Source: Ferrimicrobium sp.
GTDB taxonomy: Bacteria; Actinomycetota; Acidimicrobiia; Acidimicrobiales; Acidimicrobiaceae
Length of the DNA: 64,000 bases
Assembly: GCA_022690815.1 (NCBI GenBank)
Contig: JALCZJ010000002.1
Location: 1 to 64,000 of the forward strand
Direction: 5' to 3'
The notes under the pieces are model-generated. The model was not told the DNA's origin. It did not search any database and saw only the letters and a list, made by a program, of their open reading frames with translations. Positions 45,496 through 54,998 of this stretch are shown piece after piece. The first letter of the stretch is position 1, and every line of letters begins with the position of its first letter. The translations under genes and the position numbers were made by a program.

Positions 45496-45766
45496 ATGGA
45501 TCGCATATTTGGACGCCTATGAGCGGCACCTCGACGCAGTCGAGGACTCCCTTCATGGTGGCCGCGTGGTGGTGTTGGCATTTGCCCATCCACAGCCGAG
45601 CTCACGTCTTCCTCGGGACCTCAAAGCTCGCTCGGAGGCACTCGTTGTGCGTACTGAAGCACTGAGTGACGAACTCCGTGCTCGGATGACCGCATTCTCT
45701 ACCGTGTTGCGTTACTCGCGCATGAAAGATCCGAGTCGAATCGTCCTTATTGATGTTCTCGCATAG
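45488..45766 (+). CDS. Small FliT-like protein overlapping fliS
   Basis: 92 residues beginning MDEWIAYLDAYERHLDAVE, predicted mostly helical. Size, position after fliS and helical content fit a FliT-type chaperone, but sequence similarity is too weak to be sure. It overlaps fliS by 8 nt, so translation is likely coupled. FliT-type proteins bind FliD and export components. Confidence 0.6.
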   Translation: MDEWIAYLDAYERHLDAVEDSLHGGRVVVLAFAHPQPSSRLPRDLKARSEALVVRTEALSDELRARMTAFSTVLRYSRMKDPSRIVLIDVLA

Positions 45767-46307
45767 CACCCTAGGTGATGCCCGCCGATACACATCACCT
45801 CACGTGTCGCTCGGTACTGATGAGATTGCCCAATGCCGTGTAATGACCCGTCAACTCCCAGCGCCAAATGATGATGCATCTTGGATCGAACCAGTGGTTT
45901 GGATGTGTTGACTGGCGTTGTGGTGGTACCAGGTCCTAGTAAATCTAGTACATCGAGCATGGTACCAGGAAAATTAATGACGGTCGATCAAACGCTGGGT
46001 CGATCGTCGTGATGGCCTATGTCTTCGCTTAGGCATGCTTTGGCCAGTTATCACCACCACATCCAATGTCGCTGTCGGTATATGATAGCTGATCGTGCAA
46101 CGTTCGAAAGGGTCGATTCGTTGGATGCTGGGATTTGATCGCGTGGTGGCAATCGTTCAAGGGCGGACTCTGGGGCTCACTTCGCCCAAAGCGGTGAGAA
46201 TTGTGAGAAGTTATTTAAGTCCACAATCAGCGTAACCGAAGCTAACCTTGCGAGCACGGATCGCTCGGAAGTAGGCTATGGATAGCCCTACTTGAAAGGG
46301 CGGTACC
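45767..46307. other. Intergenic region before the flagellar operon
   Basis: About 540 bp. TGGTACCAGG occurs as a direct repeat (45924-45933 and 45960-45969, 26 bp apart) and GGTACC recurs at 46302-46307 just before flgB, hinting at a binding site. TAAG-N15-ACCGAAGC at about 46225-46251 is a weak sigma-28-like candidate. A 9-bp hairpin with one bulge (46271-46291) lies just before the flgB ribosome site. No gene is recognisable. Confidence 0.35.
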
Positions 46308-46646
46308 GTGGGTTCTACCTCGATTCAAGCTCTCCAGTTTGCGCTCGATGGGTTGACGTCCCAGCAGCACGCGATCGCTAACAACCTGGCCAATGTCAAT
46401 ACACCAGGATTTCAAGCGTCGAATGTCTCGTTTCAGACATCACTGTCCAATGCGCTCGCCAATGGCGGTACGGCTTCGGTAACGTTGAGCCCATCAACGA
46501 ACCCTGAGTCATTGGATGGCAATAACGTTTCGCTCGGAAATCAGCTGGTACGACTGCAAAACAATGCGCTTGCCTATCAGGCGGTTTCGGATCAGTTGAC
46601 GACCCAATTCCAGATTCTCTCAGGTTCGATGGGAGGCCAGTTCTAA
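46308..46646 (+). CDS. flgB: Flagellar rod protein FlgB
   Basis: 112 residues. N-terminal rod signature with SIQALQFALDGLTSQQHAIANNLANVNTPGFQ, a variable middle, and a C-terminal helix typical of FlgB. It forms the proximal rod that crosses the cell wall. GTG start after AAAGGG; its stop overlaps the flgC start by 1 nt. First gene of the long flagellar operon. Confidence 0.92.
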   Translation: MGSTSIQALQFALDGLTSQQHAIANNLANVNTPGFQASNVSFQTSLSNALANGGTASVTLSPSTNPESLDGNNVSLGNQLVRLQNNALAYQAVSDQLTTQFQILSGSMGGQF

Positions 46647-47080
46647 TGTCACTGTTTGGTGCTATCAACATTGCAGGAACAGGTGTCAATGCCGAGCAAA
46701 CATGGCTCGATACGATTGGCTCTAACATCGCAAATGCCAATGACATTGCAGGTGTAAACCAGCCTCAGTATCAGGAGCAAGAGGTGTTTGTCGCGCCAAA
46801 GCCATCGGTGAACTCCTCGGGTATCCCGAACTTTACCAACTATGCATTGGGAGATGGTGTGCAGGTGAGCTCGATCGTTACACCGAAGCCCAATGGCGAA
46901 CTCAAGTATGATCCGAACTCGACCTTTGCGAACAAGCAAGGTATGGTGAAGGAACCAGGCATCAATCTCGGTACTGAGCTTGGCAATCTGGTGACGGCAC
47001 AGTACAGCTACGAGGCAAATGCCTCGGTCATCAGCCAGGCAAAGGCTGCCTATCTTTCCGTCTTAGGGATCGTGAACTGA
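46646..47080 (+). CDS. flgC: Flagellar rod protein FlgC
   Basis: 144 residues with the rod/hook N-terminal motif (AGTGVNAEQTWLDTIGSNIANAND) and the C-terminal flg_bbr-type helix (LGNLVTAQYSYEANASVIS). Rod component next to FlgB. It touches flgB and fliE by single-base overlaps, so the three are coupled. Confidence 0.93.
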   Translation: MSLFGAINIAGTGVNAEQTWLDTIGSNIANANDIAGVNQPQYQEQEVFVAPKPSVNSSGIPNFTNYALGDGVQVSSIVTPKPNGELKYDPNSTFANKQGMVKEPGINLGTELGNLVTAQYSYEANASVISQAKAAYLSVLGIVN

Positions 47081-47385
47081 TGGTCCCCGCAATCGGTGCG
47101 ATCACCTCAAGCCTTGGTGCCAACCTGCCCCCAATCGGCTCGAGTGCGCCAAGTGGAGCAACCGGTACAAGCTCATTTGGCCAGATCCTTGGTAACGCCA
47201 TCGACTCGCTGCAGGGCACGCAGGCAACTGCGGCCACCCAAGCGCAACAGGTGGCGACCGGACAGGCGAACCTGAGCGATGCCATGGTTGCCTCCAATGA
47301 GTCGTTGCTTGCGACTCAGCTTGTCGTGGCACTACGTAATGGGGCTGTGAGCGCCATCAACCAAGTCATGTCGACGCAGTTTTAA
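47080..47385 (+). CDS. fliE: Flagellar hook-basal body complex protein FliE
   Basis: 101 residues. The C-terminal half (SFGQILGNAIDSLQ... SLLATQLVVALRNGAVSA) matches FliE, which links the MS ring to the rod. It begins 1 nt within the flgC stop. A 54-bp gap with a GGGAG site follows before fliF. Confidence 0.9.
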   Translation: MVPAIGAITSSLGANLPPIGSSAPSGATGTSSFGQILGNAIDSLQGTQATAATQAQQVATGQANLSDAMVASNESLLATQLVVALRNGAVSAINQVMSTQF

Positions 47386-47439
47386 ACCGTCGCCATCTAT
47401 GCGTTCACGTAACCAATCAAGTATGGGTAGGGAGTTGTA

Positions 47440-48981
47440 ATGGCATCGACGGATACCTTGTCTAACGTCACCAAGAGCCTGAAGCGTTTTGCTGACGGCT
47501 TCACGACGGGTCAAAAGGCGGTCGTTCTGGTTGGCCTTGCGATTGTGGTGGCGATCGTCTTTGTGGTCTCGTCAATGACCTCAAAGCCGACCTATGGGGT
47601 GTTGTTCACAAACCTGTCGGCCTCGGACGCAGGTTCGATCACCGCGAAGTTGACGAGCGCTGGTGTGCCGTACCAGCTTGCAGATTCGGGCTCGGTGATC
47701 GAGGTGCCCCAAAATATGGTCGATCAAGAGCGCATCGCGATGGCTCAGGCGGGTCTACCGGCGAACTCGACGGTGGGTCTGTCGTTGCTGTCAAGCGTCG
47801 GGATTACCACCTCCCAGATCACCCAGCAGGCCGACTACCAGGCGGCACTGCAAGGCCAGCTTGAGCAGACCATTGAGGCGATCAACGGTGTGCAGACCGC
47901 ACAAGTCAACCTGGCGTTGCCCCCAACGGATGTCTTTGCGGTCGGCGGCAATCAGACACCGACGGCATCGGTGATCGTGACGCTTGACAACGGTGTGACG
48001 CTCTCGTCGACCCAGGTACAGGCCATCGTGCACTTGGTTGCCTCCGCGATCCCCAACATGAATGCCAACGGCGTGACGGTGGTCGACCAAAACGGTGATG
48101 TGTTGGCCGCCCCCGGACAAGGGGTGACCGGCACCGGGACGAATTCGGTGGCCCAGGCTTTTGATAACACGATGGAGGCCTCACTGCAGTCGATGCTCGA
48201 CTCGGTCCTCGGGCCCAATCAGGCCAACGTGCGCGTGGCAGCTACCTTAAACGAGAACCAGGTCACCACCAAGTCCCAACAGATTCCGACGGTGAAGGGC
48301 AAGGCGCAATCAGCGCTCACGCAGTCCAGCACCCAGAACCAGACCTTCACCGGAGCGGGGACGGTGGCCGGTGGCACGCTCGGTGCGGTCACTCCGGTGG
48401 CGGGTAACGGCACCAACAGCAACTATAAACAAAACTCAACCAACAACAGCTACGCCGTGGGACAGGTTGACCAGACGACGGTGCAGGCACCGGGTCAGGT
48501 GCAACGCCTCTCGATCGCGGTGGCGGTCAACTCGAAACTCAAAGGTGGGTACTCGCTCGCCAAGATCAAGAGTATGGTCGCAGCTGCAGCTGGTGTTGTG
48601 CCAAAGAGAGGGGACACCTTGAGTGTGGTCGCCTTGCCCTTTGCCACCCAGACAACCACTGCACCAGCCGCATCAAACCCACTTGGCTCCATCTTCTCGC
48701 TGGGCAAGATTCTCTTGCTCGTGCTAGGGGTGATTGGTGCCATCCTGTTGATGGCCCGATCCTCCGCGCGAACGGAGGTCGAACCACTCTTCCTCGATGC
48801 GGGAGAGATGGCGCCGACCATGGCGTTGGGACCGGGTGATGCCACCCAGTTGATGCCTGCACTCTCGATGCCGACGGCCCAGCCGATCGTCGCTGACGAT
48901 GTGCTCGATTACATCGATAAGCAACCAGACGATGTCGCCAAGCTCCTGCGCATCTGGATGGGATCCCGAGGCAACAAGTGA
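47440..48981 (+). CDS. fliF: Flagellar MS-ring protein FliF
   Basis: 513 residues. Transmembrane helices near 28-48 and 408-428 flank the periplasmic part with YscJ-like ring-building motifs (YGVLFTNLSASDAG, ALQGQLEQTIEAINGVQ). The cytoplasmic C-terminus (about 430-513) binds FliG. FliF is the base on which rod and switch assemble. ATG follows GTAGGGAG. Ends 4 nt into the fliG start. Confidence 0.95.
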   Translation: MASTDTLSNVTKSLKRFADGFTTGQKAVVLVGLAIVVAIVFVVSSMTSKPTYGVLFTNLSASDAGSITAKLTSAGVPYQLADSGSVIEVPQNMVDQERIAMAQAGLPANSTVGLSLLSSVGITTSQITQQADYQAALQGQLEQTIEAINGVQTAQVNLALPPTDVFAVGGNQTPTASVIVTLDNGVTLSSTQVQAIVHLVASAIPNMNANGVTVVDQNGDVLAAPGQGVTGTGTNSVAQAFDNTMEASLQSMLDSVLGPNQANVRVAATLNENQVTTKSQQIPTVKGKAQSALTQSSTQNQTFTGAGTVAGGTLGAVTPVAGNGTNSNYKQNSTNNSYAVGQVDQTTVQAPGQVQRLSIAVAVNSKLKGGYSLAKIKSMVAAAAGVVPKRGDTLSVVALPFATQTTTAPAASNPLGSIFSLGKILLLVLGVIGAILLMARSSARTEVEPLFLDAGEMAPTMALGPGDATQLMPALSMPTAQPIVADDVLDYIDKQPDDVAKLLRIWMGSRGNK

Positions 48982-49988
48982 CGACAGCGAAGGACCTCAC
49001 CGGCATACAGAAGTCCGCTGCCGTTTTGGTGCAGCTTGGGACTGAGCTGGCAGCTCGGGTCCTGCGTTCCATGAGCGAGACCGAGGCGGTGGCGCTCACA
49101 CTCGAGATCGCCAAACTCCCGAATCTGGACAAGGAGACGATCGCAGAGTTGATGGAGGAGTTTGTCGAGTCAGTGATCGCGGTCAAGACCGTCGGTCAAG
49201 GTGGCATGGACGCAGCTCGAGAAATTCTATCTGCGCGTTTAGGTAAGAGCGAGGCCGATGAGGTCCTCGCTCAGTTCTCGGGGCGTTCAATCGAGAATCC
49301 ACTCTCGTTCCTCTCGCACGTCGAATCCTTTCAATTGGCCTCCTTTTTGCAGGAGGAGCACCCACAAACCGTTGCTCTCATTCTCTCACACGTCAACTCC
49401 ACGATGGCGGCCGAGGTGATGGCGGCCATGCCAGACGAGGTCCGTGCCGACATCACTCGACGGATTGCATTGTTGAGCCGTGTCGATCCGGTCATCGTCG
49501 AGCAAACCGCTGTGGTGCTTCAGCGAAAACTCGCTGGATTGACGAAGACGGGTCCAGTGGCCATGCACAGTGGCTTGAGTTCGGTGGTCGAGATCCTCAA
49601 CAACATCGATCAGACCACCGAGCGCCGCATCTTATCCGACCTCGATGCCGTCGATCCTGAGCTTGCCGACCGAATTCGCGAGCAGATGTTTGTCTTTGAA
49701 GATGTCCTAAGGCTTGATGATCGGACGCTACAACGGGTGCTGCGGCAGGTCTCGCCGAAGGATCTAGCGGTTGCCCTGAAGGGGGTTGCCCCTTCGATGG
49801 TCGCGAAGGTGATGAACAACATCTCTGAGCGTGCCGCGCTTGACCTCGAAGAGGAGATTGAGATCCTCGGGCCTGTGCGTCTCTCTACCGTTGAGGCTGC
49901 GCAAGCGGGCGTTGTCCGCGCGGTTCGCGAACTCGAGGCCGCCGGTGAGATCATGATCGCACGATCCGACGAGGAGTTGGTCAACTGA
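48978..49988 (+). CDS. fliG: Flagellar motor switch protein FliG
   Basis: 336 residues with FliG N, middle and C domains. EHPQTVALILSHV and the C-terminal torque-generating region with its charged helix (LDDRTLQRVLRQV, LDLEEEIEILGPVRLS) are clear. It couples to FliF on one side and to the MotA stator on the other. GTG start overlaps fliF by 4 nt. Confidence 0.96.
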   Translation: MTTAKDLTGIQKSAAVLVQLGTELAARVLRSMSETEAVALTLEIAKLPNLDKETIAELMEEFVESVIAVKTVGQGGMDAAREILSARLGKSEADEVLAQFSGRSIENPLSFLSHVESFQLASFLQEEHPQTVALILSHVNSTMAAEVMAAMPDEVRADITRRIALLSRVDPVIVEQTAVVLQRKLAGLTKTGPVAMHSGLSSVVEILNNIDQTTERRILSDLDAVDPELADRIREQMFVFEDVLRLDDRTLQRVLRQVSPKDLAVALKGVAPSMVAKVMNNISERAALDLEEEIEILGPVRLSTVEAAQAGVVRAVRELEAAGEIMIARSDEELVN

Positions 49989-50629
49989 TGGAGGCTCGAT
50001 CCAACCCAGCTGCGGTCATTCGTCTGGACCTTCCCTCCGTCAACAGCGTCCTCGAGGATATCGGGCACGCCTCCTCCGCACCCGCACGTTCGGCGACTCA
50101 ATGGCGCGAAGAGCTCGAAGCCGTCAGAAGCGAGGCCTTCAATGAGGGAATCGAACACGCCAGAGCCATGCTCGATCGGGAGATGAAGGAGGAGATAGCG
50201 CGCTCTCGGTCTAACAACGAGTTGATCGATAGCGCCATCCGTGGCCTCCACCAGGCAAGAAGCCAGCAGTTCGCCATGGAGCTTGCTGATACCGTACGCT
50301 TTGGAATCGAGTTGGCTGAGCGAATTCTTCGCACTGATATTGCCCAACCCATCGAGCGGATCCGCCAAATCGTCGAGGAGACCGCTGAGACCGCGGCGAC
50401 CCAGGAGACCTTTTTGGTTCGTGTCGCTAGCGACAACCTGGACGCTGTGAACCAGACGCTGATGCCAAAACTCCTCGAACAGGGACTTGAGGCGGTGGCG
50501 GTCGTCGGGGAAGGGTTCGGGCCTCATGATCTGGTGGTGGAGGCCGGGGCGCGTGTCTTTGACGCCCGCCTTTCGACCGCCTTTGAGCGCGTGATCAACG
50601 AGTTGGGGAGCTGGCAACATGATTCCTGA
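49988..50629 (+). CDS. fliH: Flagellar assembly protein FliH
   Basis: 213 residues. A central helical region with spaced Glu/Ala/Arg (EAFNEGIEHARAMLD) is followed by a C-terminal FliH/type III domain (AERILR, LVEAG-like end). It regulates the FliI ATPase and docks it to FliN. The ATG shares one base with the fliG stop, and the gene overlaps fliI by 11 nt. Confidence 0.85.
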   Translation: MEARSNPAAVIRLDLPSVNSVLEDIGHASSAPARSATQWREELEAVRSEAFNEGIEHARAMLDREMKEEIARSRSNNELIDSAIRGLHQARSQQFAMELADTVRFGIELAERILRTDIAQPIERIRQIVEETAETAATQETFLVRVASDNLDAVNQTLMPKLLEQGLEAVAVVGEGFGPHDLVVEAGARVFDARLSTAFERVINELGSWQHDS

Positions 50630-51929
50630 CATAATGCGCGAGCGTCTCCTCTCCGTCGTTGAACCCACCCCGCGAGGACGAGTTTGTCGTCTCGTCGGCA
50701 TGCACTTGGAGGTCGAGGGGGTCGAGGCTGGTATCGGCGATGCCGTCGTCGTGGATCTCGGCGGATCCAAGACCCTGATCGCCGAGGTGGTTGGCCTCGA
50801 TAACCAGCGTCTGATCTGCATGCCCTTCAAGGAGATGACCGGGGTTCGCTACGGCAATGCCGCCTGGTCGCTCAAGCGGCCGCCACTGTTTCCGGTTGGT
50901 CCCTCCCTGCTTGGCAGGGTGCTCGATTCCGAAGGCCGACCAATCGATCAGCTTGGGCCACTTTCACCTGAGGATCTCGTCGTTATCGAGGGTCGTGCTC
51001 CATCGCCGATGGATCGCAGCCTGATTGACGAGCAGCTTTCGTTGGGTATTCGGGTGGTTGACTCGCTGGTGCCCTGTGGTATCGGTCAACGACTCGGCGT
51101 CTTTGCCGGTGCTGGGGTAGGGAAGTCCTCGCTGCTCTCGATGATGATTCGAGGCGCCGACGTCGATGTCATCGTGCTGGCTCTTGTTGGCGAACGCGGT
51201 CGAGAGGTGAAGGAGTTCCTTGAACACGATCTCGGCCCTGAAGGGCTCGCCAGGGCGGCCATCGTCGTCGCGACCTCCGATGCCCCTCCATTGCTGAGGG
51301 TCCGTGCCGCCCTGGCGGCAACTCGTGTCGCCGAGTGGTTCCGCGACCAGGGCAAACGGGTGCTATTGGTCATGGACTCGTTGACCCGCCTCGGTCTCGC
51401 CCAACGCGAGATTGGTCTCTCAGCTGGCGAACCGCCCAGCGTGCGTGGGTATCCACCGTCGGTGTTTGCCCTGATGGCTCGCCTCTTAGAGCGGGCGGGA
51501 ACCTCGAGTACGGGCAGCATCACCGGGATCTACTCGGTCCTTGTCGATGGCGACGATCTCAATGATCCGATTGCCGACTCGGCACGCTCGGTCCTCGACG
51601 GCCACATCGTCTTGAGCCGCTCACAGGCCCAGCGAGGGCTCTATCCTGCAGTATCGGTGCTTGAGTCGATCTCACGCCTCGAGACCGCGATCTTGGATGA
51701 ACCCAAGCGAGCACTTGCCCATGAGGCGCGACGCCTCTACGCCGAGCTCGACCAGGTTCGCGATCTGATTGACCTAGGTGCTTATGTCGCTGGATCAAAT
51801 GTCGATGTGGACCGAGCGCTCGCAGTAGTGCCAAACCTGACACGGCTGTTCGCCCAGGACCTGATGGAGCTCACTCCGGCCACAACCACGTGGGCGAGAC
51901 TCGCCCAAACCCTTGGGGTGTCGTCATGA
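50619..51929 (+). CDS. fliI: Flagellum-specific export ATPase FliI
   Basis: 436 residues, F1-beta-like. Walker A GAGVGKS (164-170), Walker B LLVMDSLTR, and the GEPPSVRGYPPSVF substrate-export segment are all present. The hexamer energises export of flagellar subunits. ATG 50619 is inside fliH; ATG 50634 is a possible alternative. Ends in a 4-nt overlap with fliJ. Confidence 0.97.
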   Translation: MIPDIMRERLLSVVEPTPRGRVCRLVGMHLEVEGVEAGIGDAVVVDLGGSKTLIAEVVGLDNQRLICMPFKEMTGVRYGNAAWSLKRPPLFPVGPSLLGRVLDSEGRPIDQLGPLSPEDLVVIEGRAPSPMDRSLIDEQLSLGIRVVDSLVPCGIGQRLGVFAGAGVGKSSLLSMMIRGADVDVIVLALVGERGREVKEFLEHDLGPEGLARAAIVVATSDAPPLLRVRAALAATRVAEWFRDQGKRVLLVMDSLTRLGLAQREIGLSAGEPPSVRGYPPSVFALMARLLERAGTSSTGSITGIYSVLVDGDDLNDPIADSARSVLDGHIVLSRSQAQRGLYPAVSVLESISRLETAILDEPKRALAHEARRLYAELDQVRDLIDLGAYVAGSNVDVDRALAVVPNLTRLFAQDLMELTPATTTWARLAQTLGVSS

Positions 51930-52381
51930 ACCTCGTTGGACGCCGCCGCGCACTCACGCTGTTGCTTCGCATGGGCGAGATTGAACGCTGGGAACATCTC
52001 CTTGAGCTACGCCGAGCGGTTGAGCTTCGCGCCGACGAACTTCGTGAGATGGATGATCACCTGTCGGTGGTTGAAGCCCGTGGTGATCTGGCCGATCTCG
52101 GTCCTGAGCATCTGATGATGGCCCAGGAGCATGGTCAAGCGGCCTTGGCGGCCGCCCAGACGATAAGCACCAAGGAACGCGCGCTGATCTCGCTTGACGC
52201 GCGCCGTCGCACGCTCGAGGATTTACGAATCGCGACTAATGGAGAACTCGCTCGCATGGAGGATCGGCGCCAACTCTCCGAGGTCCTGGACTTCTTCGTT
52301 GCCCGCCAGATCTATAACCGTCAAGACAGGATCCGTCAAGACGGCACCCAACAAGACAGTCAGGAGAGGAGTCACCTATGA
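51926..52381 (+). CDS. fliJ: Flagellar export protein FliJ
   Basis: 151 residues, almost entirely a coiled coil rich in Arg, Glu and Leu, as expected for the FliJ stalk of the export ATPase. Identification rests mainly on position between fliI and the hydrolase and on size. ATG 51926 overlaps the fliI stop (ATGA) and its own stop overlaps the next start. Confidence 0.8.
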   Translation: MNLVGRRRALTLLLRMGEIERWEHLLELRRAVELRADELREMDDHLSVVEARGDLADLGPEHLMMAQEHGQAALAAAQTISTKERALISLDARRRTLEDLRIATNGELARMEDRRQLSEVLDFFVARQIYNRQDRIRQDGTQQDSQERSHL

Positions 52382-53529
52382 ATGCGATCCCATCGACCCT
52401 TCCGGCACTCACCGATCTCTCCAACGCCTTCAGCCAGCTCGCGAGCCAAGCCACGACGGCGAGTGGCCCAAGTGAGTTCCTCGCGACGCTCAATCAGGTG
52501 CAATCGACTATCGGATCGATCCTTGACCCGTCGTCGACGACCTCGACGAGTGCTGCTACGACGAGCACGAATGGTTCGAGTACCGTCACCGGTGGGTCCA
52601 TATCGGACGCGCTAGGGGCATCCACGTTCGGGTCTACGACTGGACTCACGAGCGCTGGCCTCATCGCCGCTCCATCAACGAGCGCACCATCGCTGACCGC
52701 CTCGGCTGCGATCGGTCAGAGCGCGGTGAGCTCGACGACCTCGACCGCCTCGCCGGTGACACAGGCGGTAGCGGATGCCTTGAGTCAGATCGGTGTGCCC
52801 TATGTCTGGGGTGGTTCGTCACCCTCAACAGGCTTTGATTGCTCCGGGCTTGTTCAGTGGGCTTATGGTCAGGCGGGTATCGATCTGCCGAGAGTCGCTG
52901 ATCAACAGGAGCAGGTCGGGACTCAGGTTGCATCCATTCAGGATGCACAACCTGGGGATCTGGTCTTCTATGGCAATCCTGCCTACCACGTTGGCATCTA
53001 TCTTGGCAACGGGTACATGGTCGACGCACCCGAGACCGGTCAGACGGTGCAGATCCAACCGGTTGGATCTCCTACCGAGATCCGTAGCGTCGCACCCCAG
53101 GCGAGTGTCACGCCAGCTGGGATTGGGTCGAATGGCGCACCAAGTGATCTTGCACCTGTCTTCGCCGCGGCGAGTCAGGCCTACAATCTCCCGGCCAACC
53201 TGCTCACCTCGGTGGCTACGGCGGAGTCGGGGATGAATCCATCCGCGGTCTCATCGGCCGGCGCCGAGGGGATCATGCAAATCATGCCGCAAACGGCGGC
53301 ATCGCTTGGGGTGAATCCGATGGATCCAACGCAAGCGATCTATGGGGCGGCCGAACTGCTGGCGCAAAAACTCGCCAAGTTCGGATCCGTACCACTTGCG
53401 CTTGCGGCCTATAACGCCGGCGATGGAGCCGTCGAGCAGTACGGAGGGATACCGCCGTATGCCCAAACCGAGAATTACGTTACCGAAGTTATGGGACTCA
53501 TGGGAGGTCAAAATGTCACCAGTAGCTAA
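52378..53529 (+). CDS. NlpC/P60 plus lytic transglycosylase (SLT) bifunctional peptidoglycan hydrolase
   Basis: 383 residues. A Ser/Thr-rich N-terminal segment (about 1-120) has no classical signal peptide. An NlpC/P60 domain follows (about 128-235) with nucleophile C155 (FDCSGLVQW) and H204 (YHVGIYLG). Then a Gly/Pro linker and an SLT domain (about 262-375) with catalytic E283 (ATAESGMNP), GIMQIMPQTA and LALAAYNAGDGAV. It can in principle cut both peptide stems and glycan strands. It overlaps fliJ by 4 nt and fliK by 17 nt, so it belongs to the flagellar operon and probably opens the wall for the rod, the role FlgJ has in enterobacteria. Confidence 0.88.
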   Translation: MNAIPSTLPALTDLSNAFSQLASQATTASGPSEFLATLNQVQSTIGSILDPSSTTSTSAATTSTNGSSTVTGGSISDALGASTFGSTTGLTSAGLIAAPSTSAPSLTASAAIGQSAVSSTTSTASPVTQAVADALSQIGVPYVWGGSSPSTGFDCSGLVQWAYGQAGIDLPRVADQQEQVGTQVASIQDAQPGDLVFYGNPAYHVGIYLGNGYMVDAPETGQTVQIQPVGSPTEIRSVAPQASVTPAGIGSNGAPSDLAPVFAAASQAYNLPANLLTSVATAESGMNPSAVSSAGAEGIMQIMPQTAASLGVNPMDPTQAIYGAAELLAQKLAKFGSVPLALAAYNAGDGAVEQYGGIPPYAQTENYVTEVMGLMGGQNVTSS

Positions 53530-54976
53530 GTCAGCTAGTACCCCGCTTCTTGAGGCGATTCCAGTGAGCACCCCCAAGGCTGCTCCGGGTGTGCCAAAGG
53601 GAGCCGCCCAGGCAAATGGCTCCTCCAACTTCGCGGAGACGAGCTTTGCACAGGTGCAGGCACAGGTAAAACATCAAAAATACGGCGCTAATCAGCACAC
53701 ACCAGGGCGAGGCATTCCGGTGACGACGACGCTCACCCCCGCCAAGACACCTCCTAAGGACGAGCCGCCCACAACGGCAAAGTCCGCCCATGTCAAATCG
53801 ACGAGATCTGGCTCCTTGATCGTTACGCTCGTTGGAGGTGTGCCCCCATCAGCTGGAGCCATGCCCACGGCACCTGCAACGACGGTGTCCGGTGCGGGTA
53901 CCAAGGGTAAGCCAGCTATACCGGTGGGAACGACCTTGACTCCGATGCTTTCGCAAGCTGGGAGAGGTCGCTCCGAGGCAACCGGGACGCCCAATACGAC
54001 ATCACACGAGGGTCCAGCACCCGTGCTGGTGTCGAGCACTGCAAGCACCCCCGGGGCAAGCCGTTTGTACAACCAATCGATCGCCGCGACGCTCGACGCT
54101 GGTGGTACAGCGAAAGGCACCCCGCAGCCAACAAAGCCAACCCGGGTATCGGACGAGATCGCGAGCCAGACAGGCTCGACTCCGTCGTCGATCCCGTCTT
54201 CATCGGCTACGACGAACGGGCTTGGGGTGGCACTGGCTGCGTCGGGTCAGACCAGATCTGGGTCGCAACTGAGCGTTGAACAGGTTCAAGAGCTAAGGGG
54301 TGACACAGCACGAGGCGAGGTCCTGTCCGCCAAGGCTCATGGGCATGCCAAGGTCCTTGGGCAAGCCGAGTCCGGTACTAACGTGAGGGCCCTTGGGTCG
54401 ACCGGTCGGGGCGCGAGTGACGCCAGCGAGCAGAATTTTTCCCAGCTCGCTGGGCTTCGTGGCGCTGTGCAAGCGAGTAGCGCATCGGGTGGGCCAGCAG
54501 GGCACACCGATACGGCGTTGACCCCGCAGTCCGCATTGGCGACACCGCTGGCGAGTGGGACCTCGGAGACGATCGGGTCCACACCGTTGGGCCAACTTGG
54601 CACCGTGGTGGCGCAGGTAGTCCGGGAGGGCAATCTGCCGAGGACGATCACCATCTCGCTTGAGCCCAAGGAGCTTGGACAGCTCCAACTTCAGGTGATG
54701 TCGAACGCCGGTGAGATCCAGGTGCTGATTCATGTTGCCGATCCTCTCACGAGGGGCATGGTCAGTGCACAGCTGGGCGATTTGACCAACCTGTTGAACC
54801 GTGACCTGGGCTTTGGTGGGCAACAAACCGGTAACCAAGGTGGGCATCCCGAACCTGGCCCGTCGGTCCCTACACAAGAGACTGGCCTCGTTCAGGCTAG
54901 CGACGCCCTCAGGGCGCAACCGGACGTGATGCCCGCCGGGCTCAGTACCCATTCGCTCATCGATCTAAGACTGTAA
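53513..54976 (+). CDS. fliK: Flagellar hook-length control protein FliK
   Basis: 487 residues. A long, low-complexity Pro/Thr/Ser/Gly N-terminal part (about 1-360), typical of the ruler, is followed by the conserved C-terminal Flg_hook domain (ITISLEPKELGQLQLQV, about 385-455). It measures hook length and switches export from hook to filament. GGAGG is 6 nt before ATG 53513, which lies within the hydrolase gene. Confidence 0.9.
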   Translation: MSPVAKSASTPLLEAIPVSTPKAAPGVPKGAAQANGSSNFAETSFAQVQAQVKHQKYGANQHTPGRGIPVTTTLTPAKTPPKDEPPTTAKSAHVKSTRSGSLIVTLVGGVPPSAGAMPTAPATTVSGAGTKGKPAIPVGTTLTPMLSQAGRGRSEATGTPNTTSHEGPAPVLVSSTASTPGASRLYNQSIAATLDAGGTAKGTPQPTKPTRVSDEIASQTGSTPSSIPSSSATTNGLGVALAASGQTRSGSQLSVEQVQELRGDTARGEVLSAKAHGHAKVLGQAESGTNVRALGSTGRGASDASEQNFSQLAGLRGAVQASSASGGPAGHTDTALTPQSALATPLASGTSETIGSTPLGQLGTVVAQVVREGNLPRTITISLEPKELGQLQLQVMSNAGEIQVLIHVADPLTRGMVSAQLGDLTNLLNRDLGFGGQQTGNQGGHPEPGPSVPTQETGLVQASDALRAQPDVMPAGLSTHSLIDLRL

Positions 54977-54998
54977 CCATGAAAGGAGATCAATACGC

